Source: a virus | Strand: one strand, 5' to 3' | IMG/VR virus record: IMGVR_UViG_3300008108_004064 | Coordinates: 62,001-126,000 of that record | Length of the DNA stretch: 64,000 nucleotides | Part shown: positions 16,141 through 22,391 of the stretch, one piece after another | Position numbering within the stretch: position 1 is the stretch's first letter | Layout: each line of letters begins with the position of its first letter | The notes under the pieces: model-generated | Database searches by the model: none | Seen by the model: only the letters and a program-made list of their open reading frames with translations | Told to the model about the DNA's origin: nothing | Made by a program: the position numbers and the translations under genes

Positions 16141-16486
16141 CTTTATCGTAAATGTAGAAAAGTCCCGTTTCGTAAAAGAAAAGTCAAAGATTCCAGTTGA
16201 AGTTTCTTTTGATGGTGGTATCAGCAGATGGTCAGGATTGCTTGACGTTGCTTTGGAGGGTGGATTTGTAATTAAGCCTTCGAATGGTTGGTACTCTCTA
16301 AAAGGTGATGAAAAGAAATATAGACTAAAGGATACTTATACCAAAGAGTTTTGGTTGCCTGTTTTAACAAATAAAGAGTTTAGAAGTTACATAGAAACAA
16401 GATATCAAGTCGCAGGTGGAAGTATAATGAGTACTTTCAGTGATGACGATTTAACAGAGGAGTTCGAGAATGCAAGTGAAATATGA
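16109..16486 (+). pseudogene. uvsX: UvsX recombinase, C-terminal part
   Basis: From EVVGYNFIVNVEKSRFVKEKSK onward the sequence matches the T4 UvsX C-terminal half (GYQF-LNVEKSRTVKEKSK), with VSFDGGISRWSGLLDVALEGGFV, KPSNGWYSL and a final acidic tail (SDDDLTEEFENASE). The nominal ATG at 16109 belongs to the lesion, not to a true gene start. It shares the operon with the small gene at 16470 and helicase 41, as in T4 (uvsX-40-41). See the finding on the deletion. Confidence 0.85.
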
Positions 16487-16760
16487 ACCTTGGAGCATTC
16501 AAAAGGATGGTAAAGATGCTTGGGGAGTAAAAATCTTAGAAGGCACCTTCAACGAATTGACAATCGCTATTAACGATGTTAAACTTGAGGAAGATGATAA
16601 TGTAGCAGTAGACTACGACATTATTTATTCTTTAGCCCCTACGTCGGAAATAGATGAGAATGAATTCAATGAAGTATTGTCATTTATTATTCAAGACATT
16701 TTAGTAAAGGCAATGAATGCACACGAAGATAGAATGCGTAATCCTCCAGAACTTACTTAA
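16470..16760 (+). CDS. Hypothetical protein between uvsX and gene 41
   Basis: A 96-residue acidic protein: VKYEPWSIQKDGKDAWGVKI, then DVKLEEDDNVAVDYDIIYS and a helical C-terminal half NEVLSFIIQDILVKAM. It occupies the place of T4 gene 40 but shows no membrane helix and no evident similarity to gp40. It overlaps uvsX by 17 bases and gene 41 by 44 bases, indicating tight co-expression with recombination and replication genes. Function unknown. Confidence 0.6.
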   Translation: MQVKYEPWSIQKDGKDAWGVKILEGTFNELTIAINDVKLEEDDNVAVDYDIIYSLAPTSEIDENEFNEVLSFIIQDILVKAMNAHEDRMRNPPELT

Positions 16761-18138
16761 TGATGATGCGTATATGAGGAAAGTAATTCCGTTTTTAAAG
16801 CGGGATTACTTTTTAGAGTCAGGTGAGAAAATTGTATTTGATAAGATTAAATCTTTTATAGATTCCTACAACTCCTTGCCAACCAAAGATGCTTTGGTTA
16901 TCGCATGTCAAAATGATAGATCTTTAAACGAGGATCAATTTCAAGAAGTATTCAATATAGTACAAACTTTAGATCCAACAGAACATAATAAAGAATGGCT
17001 GTATAAGGAAACAGAAAAATTCTGTAAGGACAAAGCAGTTTATAATGCTATTCTTTCCTCGGTTGCTATTCTGGATGGTCGAGATAAAAATAAATCAGAG
17101 GATGGTATTCCTTCGATGCTCCAAGAAGCACTTGGAGTTTGTTTCGATGATACTGTAGGACATGACTATATTAGAAATGCAGATAGCAGATATGATTTCT
17201 ATCATAAGGTAGAAACGAGAATTCCTTTTGATCTGGACTTCTTCAATAAGATCACTAACGGAGGCATGCCGAATAAAACTTTGAATGTAGTTTTGGCAGG
17301 TACAGGGGTTGGTAAATCTTTGTTTATGTGTCATGTAGCAGCATCTGTTCTTGCACAAGGTAAAAATGTTCTTTATATTACTCTTGAGATGGCGGAAGAG
17401 AGAATTGCGGAACGTATTGATGCGAATCTAATGAACATCTCATTAGATCAATTAAAAGAGTTGCCAAAGGCATTATTTGATTCTCGTATCGAAAAGATTA
17501 GAAACAAAACCGAAGGCGCTCTGATCATTAAAGAATATCCTACTACCGGAGCACACTCTGGTCATTTCAAATCTTTATTGAATGAACTGCAGTTAAAGCG
17601 CCAGTTTAAGCCTGATCTAATTGTAATTGACTATCTGAATATTTGTGCAAGTTCTAGATTAAAAGCAGGTGCAGGTGTTAACTCTTATACTTTAGTTAAG
17701 TCTATTGCAGAAGAACTACGAGGACTTGCAGTTGAAGAAAATGTTCCTATTCTAAGTGCGACTCAGACTACTAGAACTGGTTATGGTAATACAGACGTAG
17801 AACTAACAGACACATCTGAATCTTTTGGCTTGCCCGCAACTGTTGACTTTATGTTTGCTTTGATCTCTACAGAAGATCTTGAAAATATGAATCAACTAAT
17901 GGTGAAGCAATTGAAGAATAGATATAACGATCCTACAGTAAATAAAAGATTCGTTATTGGTGTAGATAGATCTAAGATGAAGTTATATGACTTAGAAGCC
18001 TCCGCACAAAAGAACATTGCTGATTCTGGTATTAATCATTCCTCTATGCCTAAGTATGACAAAATGCCTCAAGCAAGAGATATGTTACCAAAAGACTTAT
18101 CACTAAAGGCTAGAGATTTTTCAAAGATTAAACTATGA
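16717..18138 (+). CDS. 41: Replicative DNA helicase gp41 (DnaB family)
   Basis: A 473-residue protein aligned by eye with T4 gp41. The N-terminal domain is VILQNLLNDDAYMRKVIPFL, with VGHDYIRN before the ATPase core. Walker A is AGTGVGKSLF near residue 195, then LYITLEMAEERIAERIDANL, Walker B LIVIDYLNIC near residue 305, and ATQTTR in the DnaB H4-like region. It unwinds the lagging-strand template and pairs with primase. The start within the preceding gene is the only upstream ATG in frame that keeps the whole N-domain. It overlaps the next small gene by four bases. Confidence 0.93.
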   Translation: MHTKIECVILQNLLNDDAYMRKVIPFLKRDYFLESGEKIVFDKIKSFIDSYNSLPTKDALVIACQNDRSLNEDQFQEVFNIVQTLDPTEHNKEWLYKETEKFCKDKAVYNAILSSVAILDGRDKNKSEDGIPSMLQEALGVCFDDTVGHDYIRNADSRYDFYHKVETRIPFDLDFFNKITNGGMPNKTLNVVLAGTGVGKSLFMCHVAASVLAQGKNVLYITLEMAEERIAERIDANLMNISLDQLKELPKALFDSRIEKIRNKTEGALIIKEYPTTGAHSGHFKSLLNELQLKRQFKPDLIVIDYLNICASSRLKAGAGVNSYTLVKSIAEELRGLAVEENVPILSATQTTRTGYGNTDVELTDTSESFGLPATVDFMFALISTEDLENMNQLMVKQLKNRYNDPTVNKRFVIGVDRSKMKLYDLEASAQKNIADSGINHSSMPKYDKMPQARDMLPKDLSLKARDFSKIKL

Positions 18139-18344
18139 AAACTTTAAAAGGAAAACTTCTTTCAAACGGCAATTTAAAGAGTCAGGATATGAATACTATA
18201 TCGGAGATTGATTCGCCGGTACCGATTAATGTTAAAGATCTAAAGTTACCAAGTACAACAAGTGTTGATTCTTCTAAACCTATGAATGAGGAAGATCTAA
18301 AAATTTATATGTTCTGGAAAGAAATATTGGAAAACAATCCATAA
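18135..18344 (+). CDS. Hypothetical 69-aa protein after gene 41
   Basis: A small, low-complexity polar protein (KTLKGKLLSNGNLKSQDM, repeated short D-L-K phrases) ending in a helical YMFWKEILENNP. It is joined to gene 41 by an ATGA overlap, so it is probably translated with the helicase. No motif recognised. The final codons run into a CATAAATA late-promoter-like site. Confidence 0.5.
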   Translation: MKTLKGKLLSNGNLKSQDMNTISEIDSPVPINVKDLKLPSTTSVDSSKPMNEEDLKIYMFWKEILENNP

Positions 18345-18347
18345 ATA
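18340..18347 (+). promoter_or_regulatory. Late promoter variant CATAAATA
   Basis: One mismatch from TATAAATA, at the end of the 69-aa gene and 28 bases before the protease ATG, whose ribosome-binding region (GGAAGG) follows. Confidence 0.35.
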
Positions 18348-18374
18348 ATAGTATAGAAACTTCGGAAGGTTACT

Positions 18375-18860
18375 ATGGAACTTACTGTAGTTGGAGCCAA
18401 AGATCGTAATCTTACCAAAATTTTTAAACTAGCTGCGAACTTCTTTGCAGCTAAACTCTTATCACCTAGAATAGTAAAGAATATAATTCTTAAAATTACT
18501 ATTCGAGATAGTTTAGATGCAGGCGGATATTGCGACTGTATCCCAACAACCAATCCCCCTAGAGTGTTTGTGATAGACATTCTCAGAACCAGAAAAAAGA
18601 TCCATATGTTTACCGCTCTCGCACACGAAATGGTACATTTGAAACAATTGGCAACTGGTGAATTGAAAGATAGAAAACTAAAAACTAAATACATTAGAGT
18701 TTGGAGAGGCGAAATATATGAGGATGATATATCCTATTGGGATCACCCTTGGGAATTTGAAGCATACGGAATGCAGGACAGTCTGGTTGCAAAGTTTTTA
18801 ATAGAACAAAATCAATTTAAAAATTTAAATCAAAGACGACAAGATTGGTATATGCCATAA
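18375..18860 (+). CDS. Zincin-type metalloprotease-like protein (HExxH)
   Basis: A 161-residue protein. ALAHEMVHLKQ gives the zinc-binding HExxH helix near residue 81; WEFEAYGMQ about 50 residues later could supply the third ligand, as in gluzincin-type ExxA helices. Small HExxH proteins of this layout occur in T4-like aquatic phages with no known substrate. No signal peptide is seen, so action is cytoplasmic, possibly in protein turnover or host shut-off. A late-promoter variant precedes it. Confidence 0.62.
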   Translation: MELTVVGAKDRNLTKIFKLAANFFAAKLLSPRIVKNIILKITIRDSLDAGGYCDCIPTTNPPRVFVIDILRTRKKIHMFTALAHEMVHLKQLATGELKDRKLKTKYIRVWRGEIYEDDISYWDHPWEFEAYGMQDSLVAKFLIEQNQFKNLNQRRQDWYMP

Positions 18861-18915
18861 TGCTTAAATTCGGAGGATTCATGATGTAACCTTAGTATAA
18901 AATAAAGGAGAAATT

Positions 18916-19098
18916 ATGGGAGAGAGTATTTTTTCGTTGTATGATATTATACAACTAGGTTTGATGCTTCTAGCTTGCTATTGTTGTAAGGCATATGGAT
19001 ACCAAAAAGGTATTGTGGACACGCTAGAATATTTTGAAAAGAGTGGAGTTATCGAAATCCCAACGGAAGAGCCAGTTGAGGAAAAGGAGAAAAATTAA
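18916..19098 (+). CDS. Small single-span membrane protein
   Basis: A 60-residue protein with one hydrophobic helix (IIQLGLMLLACYCCKAYGY, about residues 11-29) and an acidic tail (PTEEPVEEKEKN). A good AAAGGAG lies upstream. A perfect terminator hairpin follows at 19141. Function unknown; possible membrane-acting early protein. Confidence 0.5.
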   Translation: MGESIFSLYDIIQLGLMLLACYCCKAYGYQKGIVDTLEYFEKSGVIEIPTEEPVEEKEKN

Positions 19099-19140
19099 CA
19101 AACTGATAATATTAGCAAATCAACAATATTATTAAAGTGA

Positions 19141-19174
19141 TAATACCCTAGCGTTTCCCTAGGGTATTATTTTG
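19141..19174 (+). terminator. Rho-independent terminator
   Basis: An 11-bp perfect stem, TAATACCCTAG (19141-19151) with CTAGGGTATTA (19159-19169), 7-base loop, followed by TTTT. It separates the helicase/protease transcript from the early promoter at 19190. Confidence 0.85.
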
Positions 19175-19189
19175 GCTGGAAAAAAGTGC

Positions 19190-19218
19190 TTGACAAGATG
19201 ACCATTTTGTGCTATAAT
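19190..19218 (+). promoter_or_regulatory. Consensus sigma70 early promoter
   Basis: TTGACA (19190-19195), 17-base spacer, TATAAT (19213-19218). Flanks TGC before the -35 box and TATGGTATAG after the -10 box recur at the 19620 and 22664 promoters and partly at 21211. It drives the SWIM-type gene. Confidence 0.85.
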
Positions 19219-19241
19219 TATGGTATAGTGAAAGGTCGGAT

Positions 19242-19616
19242 ATGAACTTTAATGTAGGACAAGACGTAGAGATCCAAACCAAGATGCGGTCACACCGACT
19301 TGGCGTGGACTATGACTATTCTACTTTTAAGGGTAAGGTGGTACCTAATCCTAAATGGATTGATTCGGATTACGTTTGTGTGTACACGGGCGAACCGAAT
19401 TACCCGACCTCAGTAATTCATAAGAGATTTATTGTGGGACACGTGTTCTCACAAGCAAGAACGAACGAGCGTATATTTCAAGTTAAGTCCAAATCAAAGG
19501 GCAAGACATATATGGTCGTATCGAAGGGCGGGGCGATTACGTGCAACTGTACGGGGTTTGGTTTCCGTCGTAAGTGTAGCCATTCGGACAAAGTCCGTCA
19601 GCTTTTGGAAAAATAA
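19242..19616 (+). CDS. SWIM-type zinc-binding protein
   Basis: A 124-residue protein. The C-terminus has ITCNCTGFGFRRKCSHSDKV, the C-x-C...C-x-H pattern of SWIM zinc fingers, which bind nucleic acid or protein. The N-terminal part (FNVGQDVEIQTK, YSTFKGKVV) looks like a small beta barrel. It lies behind a near-perfect early promoter and has higher G+C than its neighbours, which suggests strong early expression and a possible role in taking over the host. No specific target can be named. Confidence 0.65.
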   Translation: MNFNVGQDVEIQTKMRSHRLGVDYDYSTFKGKVVPNPKWIDSDYVCVYTGEPNYPTSVIHKRFIVGHVFSQARTNERIFQVKSKSKGKTYMVVSKGGAITCNCTGFGFRRKCSHSDKVRQLLEK

Positions 19617-19619
19617 TGC

Positions 19620-19648
19620 TTGACTTCTTGTCCATATGGTTATATAAT
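19620..19648 (+). promoter_or_regulatory. Strong sigma70 early promoter
   Basis: TTGACT (19620-19625), 17-base spacer, TATAAT (19643-19648), same TGC and TATGG flanks as the 19190 promoter. GGAG precedes the ATG of the downstream gene at 19704. Confidence 0.8.
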
Positions 19649-19703
19649 TATGGTGTAGTAGTTGAAATTGATTCGTTTATTTTATATCATGGAGATCTAA
19701 ATT

Positions 19704-20084
19704 ATGTCTAAATTTACAGTTGCAGGTGTTTCTACTCAGAACGGTATCACTAAGGTTCGTTTCGCGAATGACATCGTGGCTCGCACCAAGCTGTTGTCCA
19801 AAGGTGGTCACTCTCCCCTAGAACTTGTTGAGCTGCCTAAGGCAATGACCAAGGCAGAAGCTTGTCAGTATCTGCTTGATCTAGGTGGCGTGTTTTCTAG
19901 TTACAAGAGTCTTATTACTGAGACCAAGGACAAGAAAAACGGTGTAGGTCCAGTCAAGGCACCGGCGGCAGTTAAGCCTAGTAAGGCTGCTAAGGTTACT
20001 AAGGCAAAGCCCACTAAGGTTATTGCACCTAAGGTGCAGGAAGAAGATCTTGAGATCACTGAGATCAAAGAACTGGCTGCATAA
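19704..20084 (+). CDS. Basic early protein with Ala/Lys/Pro-rich tail
   Basis: A 126-residue protein. Residues 1-75 look folded (FTVAGVSTQNGITKVRFAND, MTKAEACQYLLDLGGVF). Residues 80-115 are a lysine/alanine/proline-rich, histone-like tail (KAPAAVKPSKAAKVTKAKP), ending acidic (EEDLEITEIKELAA). The basic tail suggests nucleic-acid binding. Strong early promoter, good ribosome-binding site and relatively GC-rich codons suggest abundant early expression. Family not recognised. Confidence 0.6.
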   Translation: MSKFTVAGVSTQNGITKVRFANDIVARTKLLSKGGHSPLELVELPKAMTKAEACQYLLDLGGVFSSYKSLITETKDKKNGVGPVKAPAAVKPSKAAKVTKAKPTKVIAPKVQEEDLEITEIKELAA

Positions 20085-20087
20085 ATA
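20080..20087 (+). promoter_or_regulatory. Late promoter variant CATAAATA
   Basis: Overlaps the stop of the basic protein gene and lies about 70 bases before the UDP-glucose dehydrogenase start, so that gene may be expressed late. Confidence 0.35.
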
Positions 20088-20111
20088 ACCGGAAGGTGTT
20101 ATGAAGTTGAA

Positions 20112-20129
20112 AGCGCCCTTCGGGGCGCT
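20112..20129 (+). terminator. Hairpin with UUCG loop after the basic protein gene
   Basis: AGCGCCC-TTCG-GGGCGCT, a perfect 7-bp stem followed by GTCTTGTCTT. It probably ends the early transcript or protects its 3' end. Confidence 0.6.
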
Positions 20130-20157
20130 GTCTTGTCTTGTATAAAGGATGTTTTTT

Positions 20158-20967
20158 ATGGATGAATATTCAAATTTTTTACCTACGTATGGTATTGTTG
20201 GATTGGGGTTCGTAGGCTCTGCAGTTAAGCATTCAATGCAGGGCAGGGCTAATATTAAAGTAGTCGATGTTGATCCAACCAAATCTTCGCATAGTATAGA
20301 ACAGTTAATAGATTGTGAAGGTGTTTTTGTTTGTGTACCAACACCTCAGGCAGATGATGGAGTGTGCGATACGTCAGCTTTAGAAGATGTTTTGACCAAA
20401 TTAGAATACTACACCGGACCAATTATCAGTAAGTGTACTGCTCCCCCTGCTTTTTATAAAAAGTTGAGCGAGAAGTATATTAATCTGATCCATGCCCCAG
20501 AATTTCTAACTGCGGCAAATGCTAAGCAAGATTATATATTAGGCACTTTTGCTATGATTGGCGGATCATCTAGTGCGTTTAGAGGTGAGGCGGAACGTAT
20601 TATAAGAATTGGGCAAAAGAATTTAAAAGACGTTAGACATTGTAGTGTTGAAGAAGCAGCGTTGGCAAAGTATGGCATTAATACTTTTCTTGCAACCAAG
20701 ATTGTGTTCATGAATGAAATGTATTTGCTTTGTGAAAAGACAGGAGTAGACTTTGATAAGGTTGCCGAGTTAATTAAACTTGATTCTCGTATTGGTTCTA
20801 CTCATATGAAAGTACCAGGACCAGATGGCTTTGGTTTTGCAGGAATGTGTTTTCCTAAAGACACTTCTGCACTATATCATTATGCGAAATCAAATGGTAT
20901 AGAAATGGAACATATGAAAAATGTAATTGAAGTAAACAAAAAGTTAAGAAACATCGGTAAAAACTAA
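20158..20967 (+). CDS. ugd: UDP-glucose 6-dehydrogenase-like protein
   Basis: The ATG at 20158 is preferred over 20149, because AAAGG (20144-20148) abuts the earlier one. The protein has NAD-binding GIVGLGFVGSAV near its start, VFVCVPTP, ISKCTAPP, HAPEFLTAANA, and the catalytic cysteine in GFAGMCFPKD (about residue 231). The family oxidises UDP-glucose to UDP-glucuronate. At about 270 residues it is far shorter than the usual ~400, stopping soon after the catalytic cysteine, so the C-terminal domain is missing; such compact forms occur in phages. Its product is the substrate of the uxs gene at 2823. Confidence 0.85.
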   Translation: MDEYSNFLPTYGIVGLGFVGSAVKHSMQGRANIKVVDVDPTKSSHSIEQLIDCEGVFVCVPTPQADDGVCDTSALEDVLTKLEYYTGPIISKCTAPPAFYKKLSEKYINLIHAPEFLTAANAKQDYILGTFAMIGGSSSAFRGEAERIIRIGQKNLKDVRHCSVEEAALAKYGINTFLATKIVFMNEMYLLCEKTGVDFDKVAELIKLDSRIGSTHMKVPGPDGFGFAGMCFPKDTSALYHYAKSNGIEMEHMKNVIEVNKKLRNIGKN

Positions 20968-20976
20968 GACTTACTG

Positions 20977-20984
20977 TATAAATA
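20977..20984 (+). promoter_or_regulatory. T4-type late promoter before the leader ORF and tRNA array
   Basis: Exact TATAAATA 22-29 bases before the leader ORF start at 21006. Transcripts from it would carry the leader peptide and its attenuator-like fold at the 5' end. Confidence 0.5.
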
Positions 20985-21005
20985 ATTGATACTTTAAGGA
21001 AACAA

Positions 21006-21110
21006 ATGTTTCATCTAATACAAAACCCCAGTGTAAGTTGCAAGTCATATGACAGACAGTCAGAGGCCTTTGCACGCACAAATATTCTATGGAGTTATAT
21101 CGAGGGTTAG
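21006..21110 (+). CDS. Leader peptide containing all 20 amino acids (attenuator leader candidate)
   Basis: A 34-codon ORF with AAGGA five bases before its ATG, starting shortly after a late promoter. The first ten residues, MFHLIQNPSV, are all different; the rest reads SCKSYDRQSEAF then ARTNILWSYIEG. All 20 amino acids occur, in 27 different codons, including rare ATA, AGA and CCC. The last codons and the TAG stop form the 5' arm (21101-21109) of an RNA stem that competes with a downstream terminator. The peptide resembles no protein I know. Coverage of the whole code upstream of a tRNA array suggests a sensor of aminoacyl-tRNA supply. Confidence 0.72.
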   Translation: MFHLIQNPSVSCKSYDRQSEAFARTNILWSYIEG

Positions 21111-21172
21111 AGTATTAAAACGATACTAAGTTTTGATAACCCTCGGCACTCACAAGGTCCCGAGGGTTTTTG
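21101..21172 (+). promoter_or_regulatory. Antiterminator/pseudoknot versus terminator switch (attenuator candidate)
   Basis: Antiterminator: CGAGGGTTA (21101-21109) pairs with TAACCCTCG (21137-21145), 9 bp. Inside it AGTAT (21111-21115) pairs with ATACT (21123-21127), and its loop AAAAC (21117-21121) can pair with GTTTT (21130-21134) as an H-type pseudoknot. Terminator: AACCCTCGG (21138-21146) pairs with CCGAGGGTT (21160-21168), 9 bp, followed by a T-run (21167-21171). The two folds exclude each other. A ribosome at the leader stop codon would cover the first arm and allow the terminator; a ribosome stalled earlier, or no ribosome, would leave the antiterminator. Confidence 0.72.
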
Positions 21173-21210
21173 TTATGAGGTGTTAACACTTTAATAAGTC
21201 AAAAAAGTGC

Positions 21211-21239
21211 TTGACACAGATACCAAGTTGTGCTATAAT
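21211..21239 (+). promoter_or_regulatory. Consensus sigma70 promoter of the tRNA array
   Basis: TTGACA (21211-21216), 17-base spacer, TATAAT (21234-21239), with the AAGTGC flank shared with the 19190 promoter. It lies downstream of the attenuator, so host RNA polymerase can transcribe the tRNAs early without passing the switch. Confidence 0.85.
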
Positions 21240-21317
21240 AAGCACATATTAAAGAAGTAGGCAATGCAAGACAGCGTTGCTTGTAGTAAATGTTATTTAA
21301 CAATTTGTACTAGTTTT

Positions 21318-21394
21318 GCCCACTTAGCTCAGTCGGTTAGAGCACAATCTTGATAAGGTTGGGGTCCCTGGTTCGATTCCAGGAGTGGGTACCA
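21318..21394 (+). tRNA. tRNA-Ile (GAT)
   Basis: Complete cloverleaf, anticodon loop TTGATAA, T-loop TTCGATT, acceptor GCCCACT with AGTGGGT (one G-U pair), CCA encoded. First tRNA after the promoter. Confidence 0.95.
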
Positions 21395-21395
21395 A

Positions 21396-21471
21396 GTCCC
21401 ATTCGTCTAGTGGCCTAGGACATCGCCCTTTCACGGCGGTAACAGGAGTTCGAGTCTCCTATGGGACGCCA
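21396..21471 (+). tRNA. tRNA-Glu (TTC)
   Basis: Complete cloverleaf very similar to the E. coli tRNA-Glu, anticodon in CCCTTTCACGG, CCA encoded. Its CCA end is the start of a 12-bp inverted repeat in the following spacer. Confidence 0.95.
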
Positions 21472-21516
21472 TTTGATATGCCGATTGAGAAATAGTACAG
21501 TCAACATATCAAATGG
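21469..21516 (+). repeat. Spacer inverted repeat A (12 bp) joining tRNA-Glu and tRNA-Cys
   Basis: CCATTTGATATG (21469-21480) pairs perfectly with CATATCAAATGG (21505-21516). The stem includes the CCA of tRNA-Glu and the first two bases of tRNA-Cys; the loop is 24 bases. Confidence 0.85.
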
Positions 21517-21592
21517 TAAGGTGGCTGAGTGGTCCAAAGCAGCAGTCTGCAAAACTGTAAAGCCGCCGGTTCAAATCCGGCCCTTACCTCCA
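21515..21592 (+). tRNA. tRNA-Cys (GCA)
   Basis: Acceptor GGTAAGG with CCTTACC, anticodon loop CTGCAAA, T-loop TTCAAAT, CCA encoded. The first two bases are also part of spacer repeat A. Confidence 0.9.
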
Positions 21593-21597
21593 GATAA

Positions 21598-21672
21598 GGT
21601 CTCAAAGTGTTCATGGACGCACATATGCCTGTCACGCATAAAGAAGGGGATCGTTACCCCTTGAGACCGCCA
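21598..21672 (+). tRNA. tRNA-Asp (GTC), atypical T-loop
   Basis: Acceptor GGTCTCA pairs with TGAGACC, anticodon stem TATGC/GCATA with loop CTGTCAC gives GTC, D-loop has GG. The T-arm is AGGGG/CCCCT with loop ATCGTTA instead of TTCRANN: positions 54 and 58 appear swapped (A and T). CCA is encoded. It may be a working variant or a decaying gene. Confidence 0.7.
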
Positions 21673-21881
21673 GAACCCCCGGGATCCCTTACCCGGTAAT
21701 ATTACTAGGGGGTATTGACAGCCACAATGTCAGGGTGTCGAGATCGGAGCTACCTCAAAACTCCTGGGAAGGAGTGACGAAAAGTCTCGAAGGACAGCGC
21801 TGCAACTGACCTTAATAAAAGCGGACGGACAGTGAAACAACTCAGGAAAGGGCGAGTGCTGGGTGCTCGTAGCTTTCCATT
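21673..21881 (+). ncRNA. Unassigned structured spacer in the tRNA array (209 nt)
   Basis: No ORF or tRNA is seen. Several hairpins are: CCGGG/CCCGG, TGACA/TGTCA (loop GCCACAA), ACTCCT/AGGAGT (loop GGGA), TCGAGA/TCTCGA enclosing that last one, and GGAAAG/CTTTCC enclosing CGAG/CTCG just before tRNA-Leu. The density of stems suggests a folded RNA or a processing spacer. I recognise no known family. Confidence 0.4.
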
Positions 21882-21963
21882 GCCCATGTGGTGAAATGGT
21901 AGACACGCTTGCCTTAGGAGCAAGTACGAGAGTGTGGCGGTTCGAGTCCGTCCATGGGCACCA
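21882..21963 (+). tRNA. tRNA-Leu (TAG)
   Basis: Class II cloverleaf, acceptor GCCCATG/CATGGGC, anticodon loop CTTAGGA, T-loop TTCGAGT, CCA encoded. Its CCA opens spacer repeat B. Confidence 0.93.
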
Positions 21964-22057
21964 TATTGAAGTGTTGTTTAGGGTGGCAGGTAAAAGTTTA
22001 ACAAGACTTTGAGGGCTGGAATTCCCGATCTGTGAACAGCAGAACACTTCAATATGG
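21961..22057 (+). repeat. Spacer inverted repeat B (15 bp) joining tRNA-Leu and tRNA-Ala
   Basis: CCATATTGAAGTGTT (21961-21975) pairs perfectly with AACACTTCAATATGG (22043-22057). It includes the CCA of tRNA-Leu and the first two bases of tRNA-Ala. The 67-base interior has a further AAAGT/ACTTT hairpin. Confidence 0.85.
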
Positions 22058-22130
22058 GGAATTGGCGTAATTGGGAACGCAGTAGCTTTGCAAGCTTCAG
22101 TCAGGAGTTCGAATCTCCTATTCTCCACCA
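22056..22130 (+). tRNA. tRNA-Ala (TGC)
   Basis: Acceptor GGGGAAT/ATTCTCC (one wobble), anticodon loop TTTGCAA, T-loop TTCGAAT, CCA encoded. Confidence 0.9.
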
Positions 22131-22137
22131 AATATTT

Positions 22138-22215
22138 CGGGGAGTAGCTTAGTCCGGTTAAAGCGCCTGCTTTGGGAGCAGGAGATCGAGAGTTCGAATC
22201 CCTCTTCCCCGACCA
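22138..22215 (+). tRNA. tRNA-Pro (TGG)
   Basis: Acceptor CGGGGAG/TTCCCCG, anticodon loop TTTGGGA, T-loop TTCGAAT, CCA encoded. Confidence 0.93.
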
Positions 22216-22222
22216 GTTTTAT

Positions 22223-22297
22223 TCCAGAGTAGCTCAGCGGCAGAGCCGCGGACTGTTAATCCGTTGGTCGTTGGTTCGATCCCAACCTCTGGAGCCA
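22223..22297 (+). tRNA. tRNA-Asn (GTT)
   Basis: Acceptor TCCAGAG/CTCTGGA, anticodon loop CTGTTAA, T-loop TTCGATC, CCA encoded. Confidence 0.93.
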
Positions 22298-22303
22298 GTT
22301 TTA

Positions 22304-22388
22304 GGATGACGAGCAGCATTGGTGACTGCAGCAGACTGTAAATCTGTCGCCTCAGGCATACGGGGTTCGATTCCCTGGTCATCCACCA
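22304..22388 (+). tRNA. tRNA-Tyr (GTA)
   Basis: Acceptor GGATGAC/GTCATCC, anticodon loop CTGTAAA, long variable arm, T-loop TTCGATT, CCA encoded. Confidence 0.93.
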
Positions 22389-22391
22389 TAC

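Noticed and set aside
20101-20145. 14-codon ORF after the basic protein gene
   Set aside because: It reads straight through the UUCG-loop hairpin and is probably accidental, although GGAAGG precedes it.
21105-21135. Programmed frameshift or stop readthrough at the pseudoknot after the leader ORF
   Set aside because: The pseudoknot starts right at the stop codon, with no slippery heptamer and no long downstream frame; attenuation explains the layout better.
21730-22382. Minus-strand ORFs across the tRNA array
   Set aside because: They are antisense reads of tRNA genes, which lack stops by chance; no start signals.
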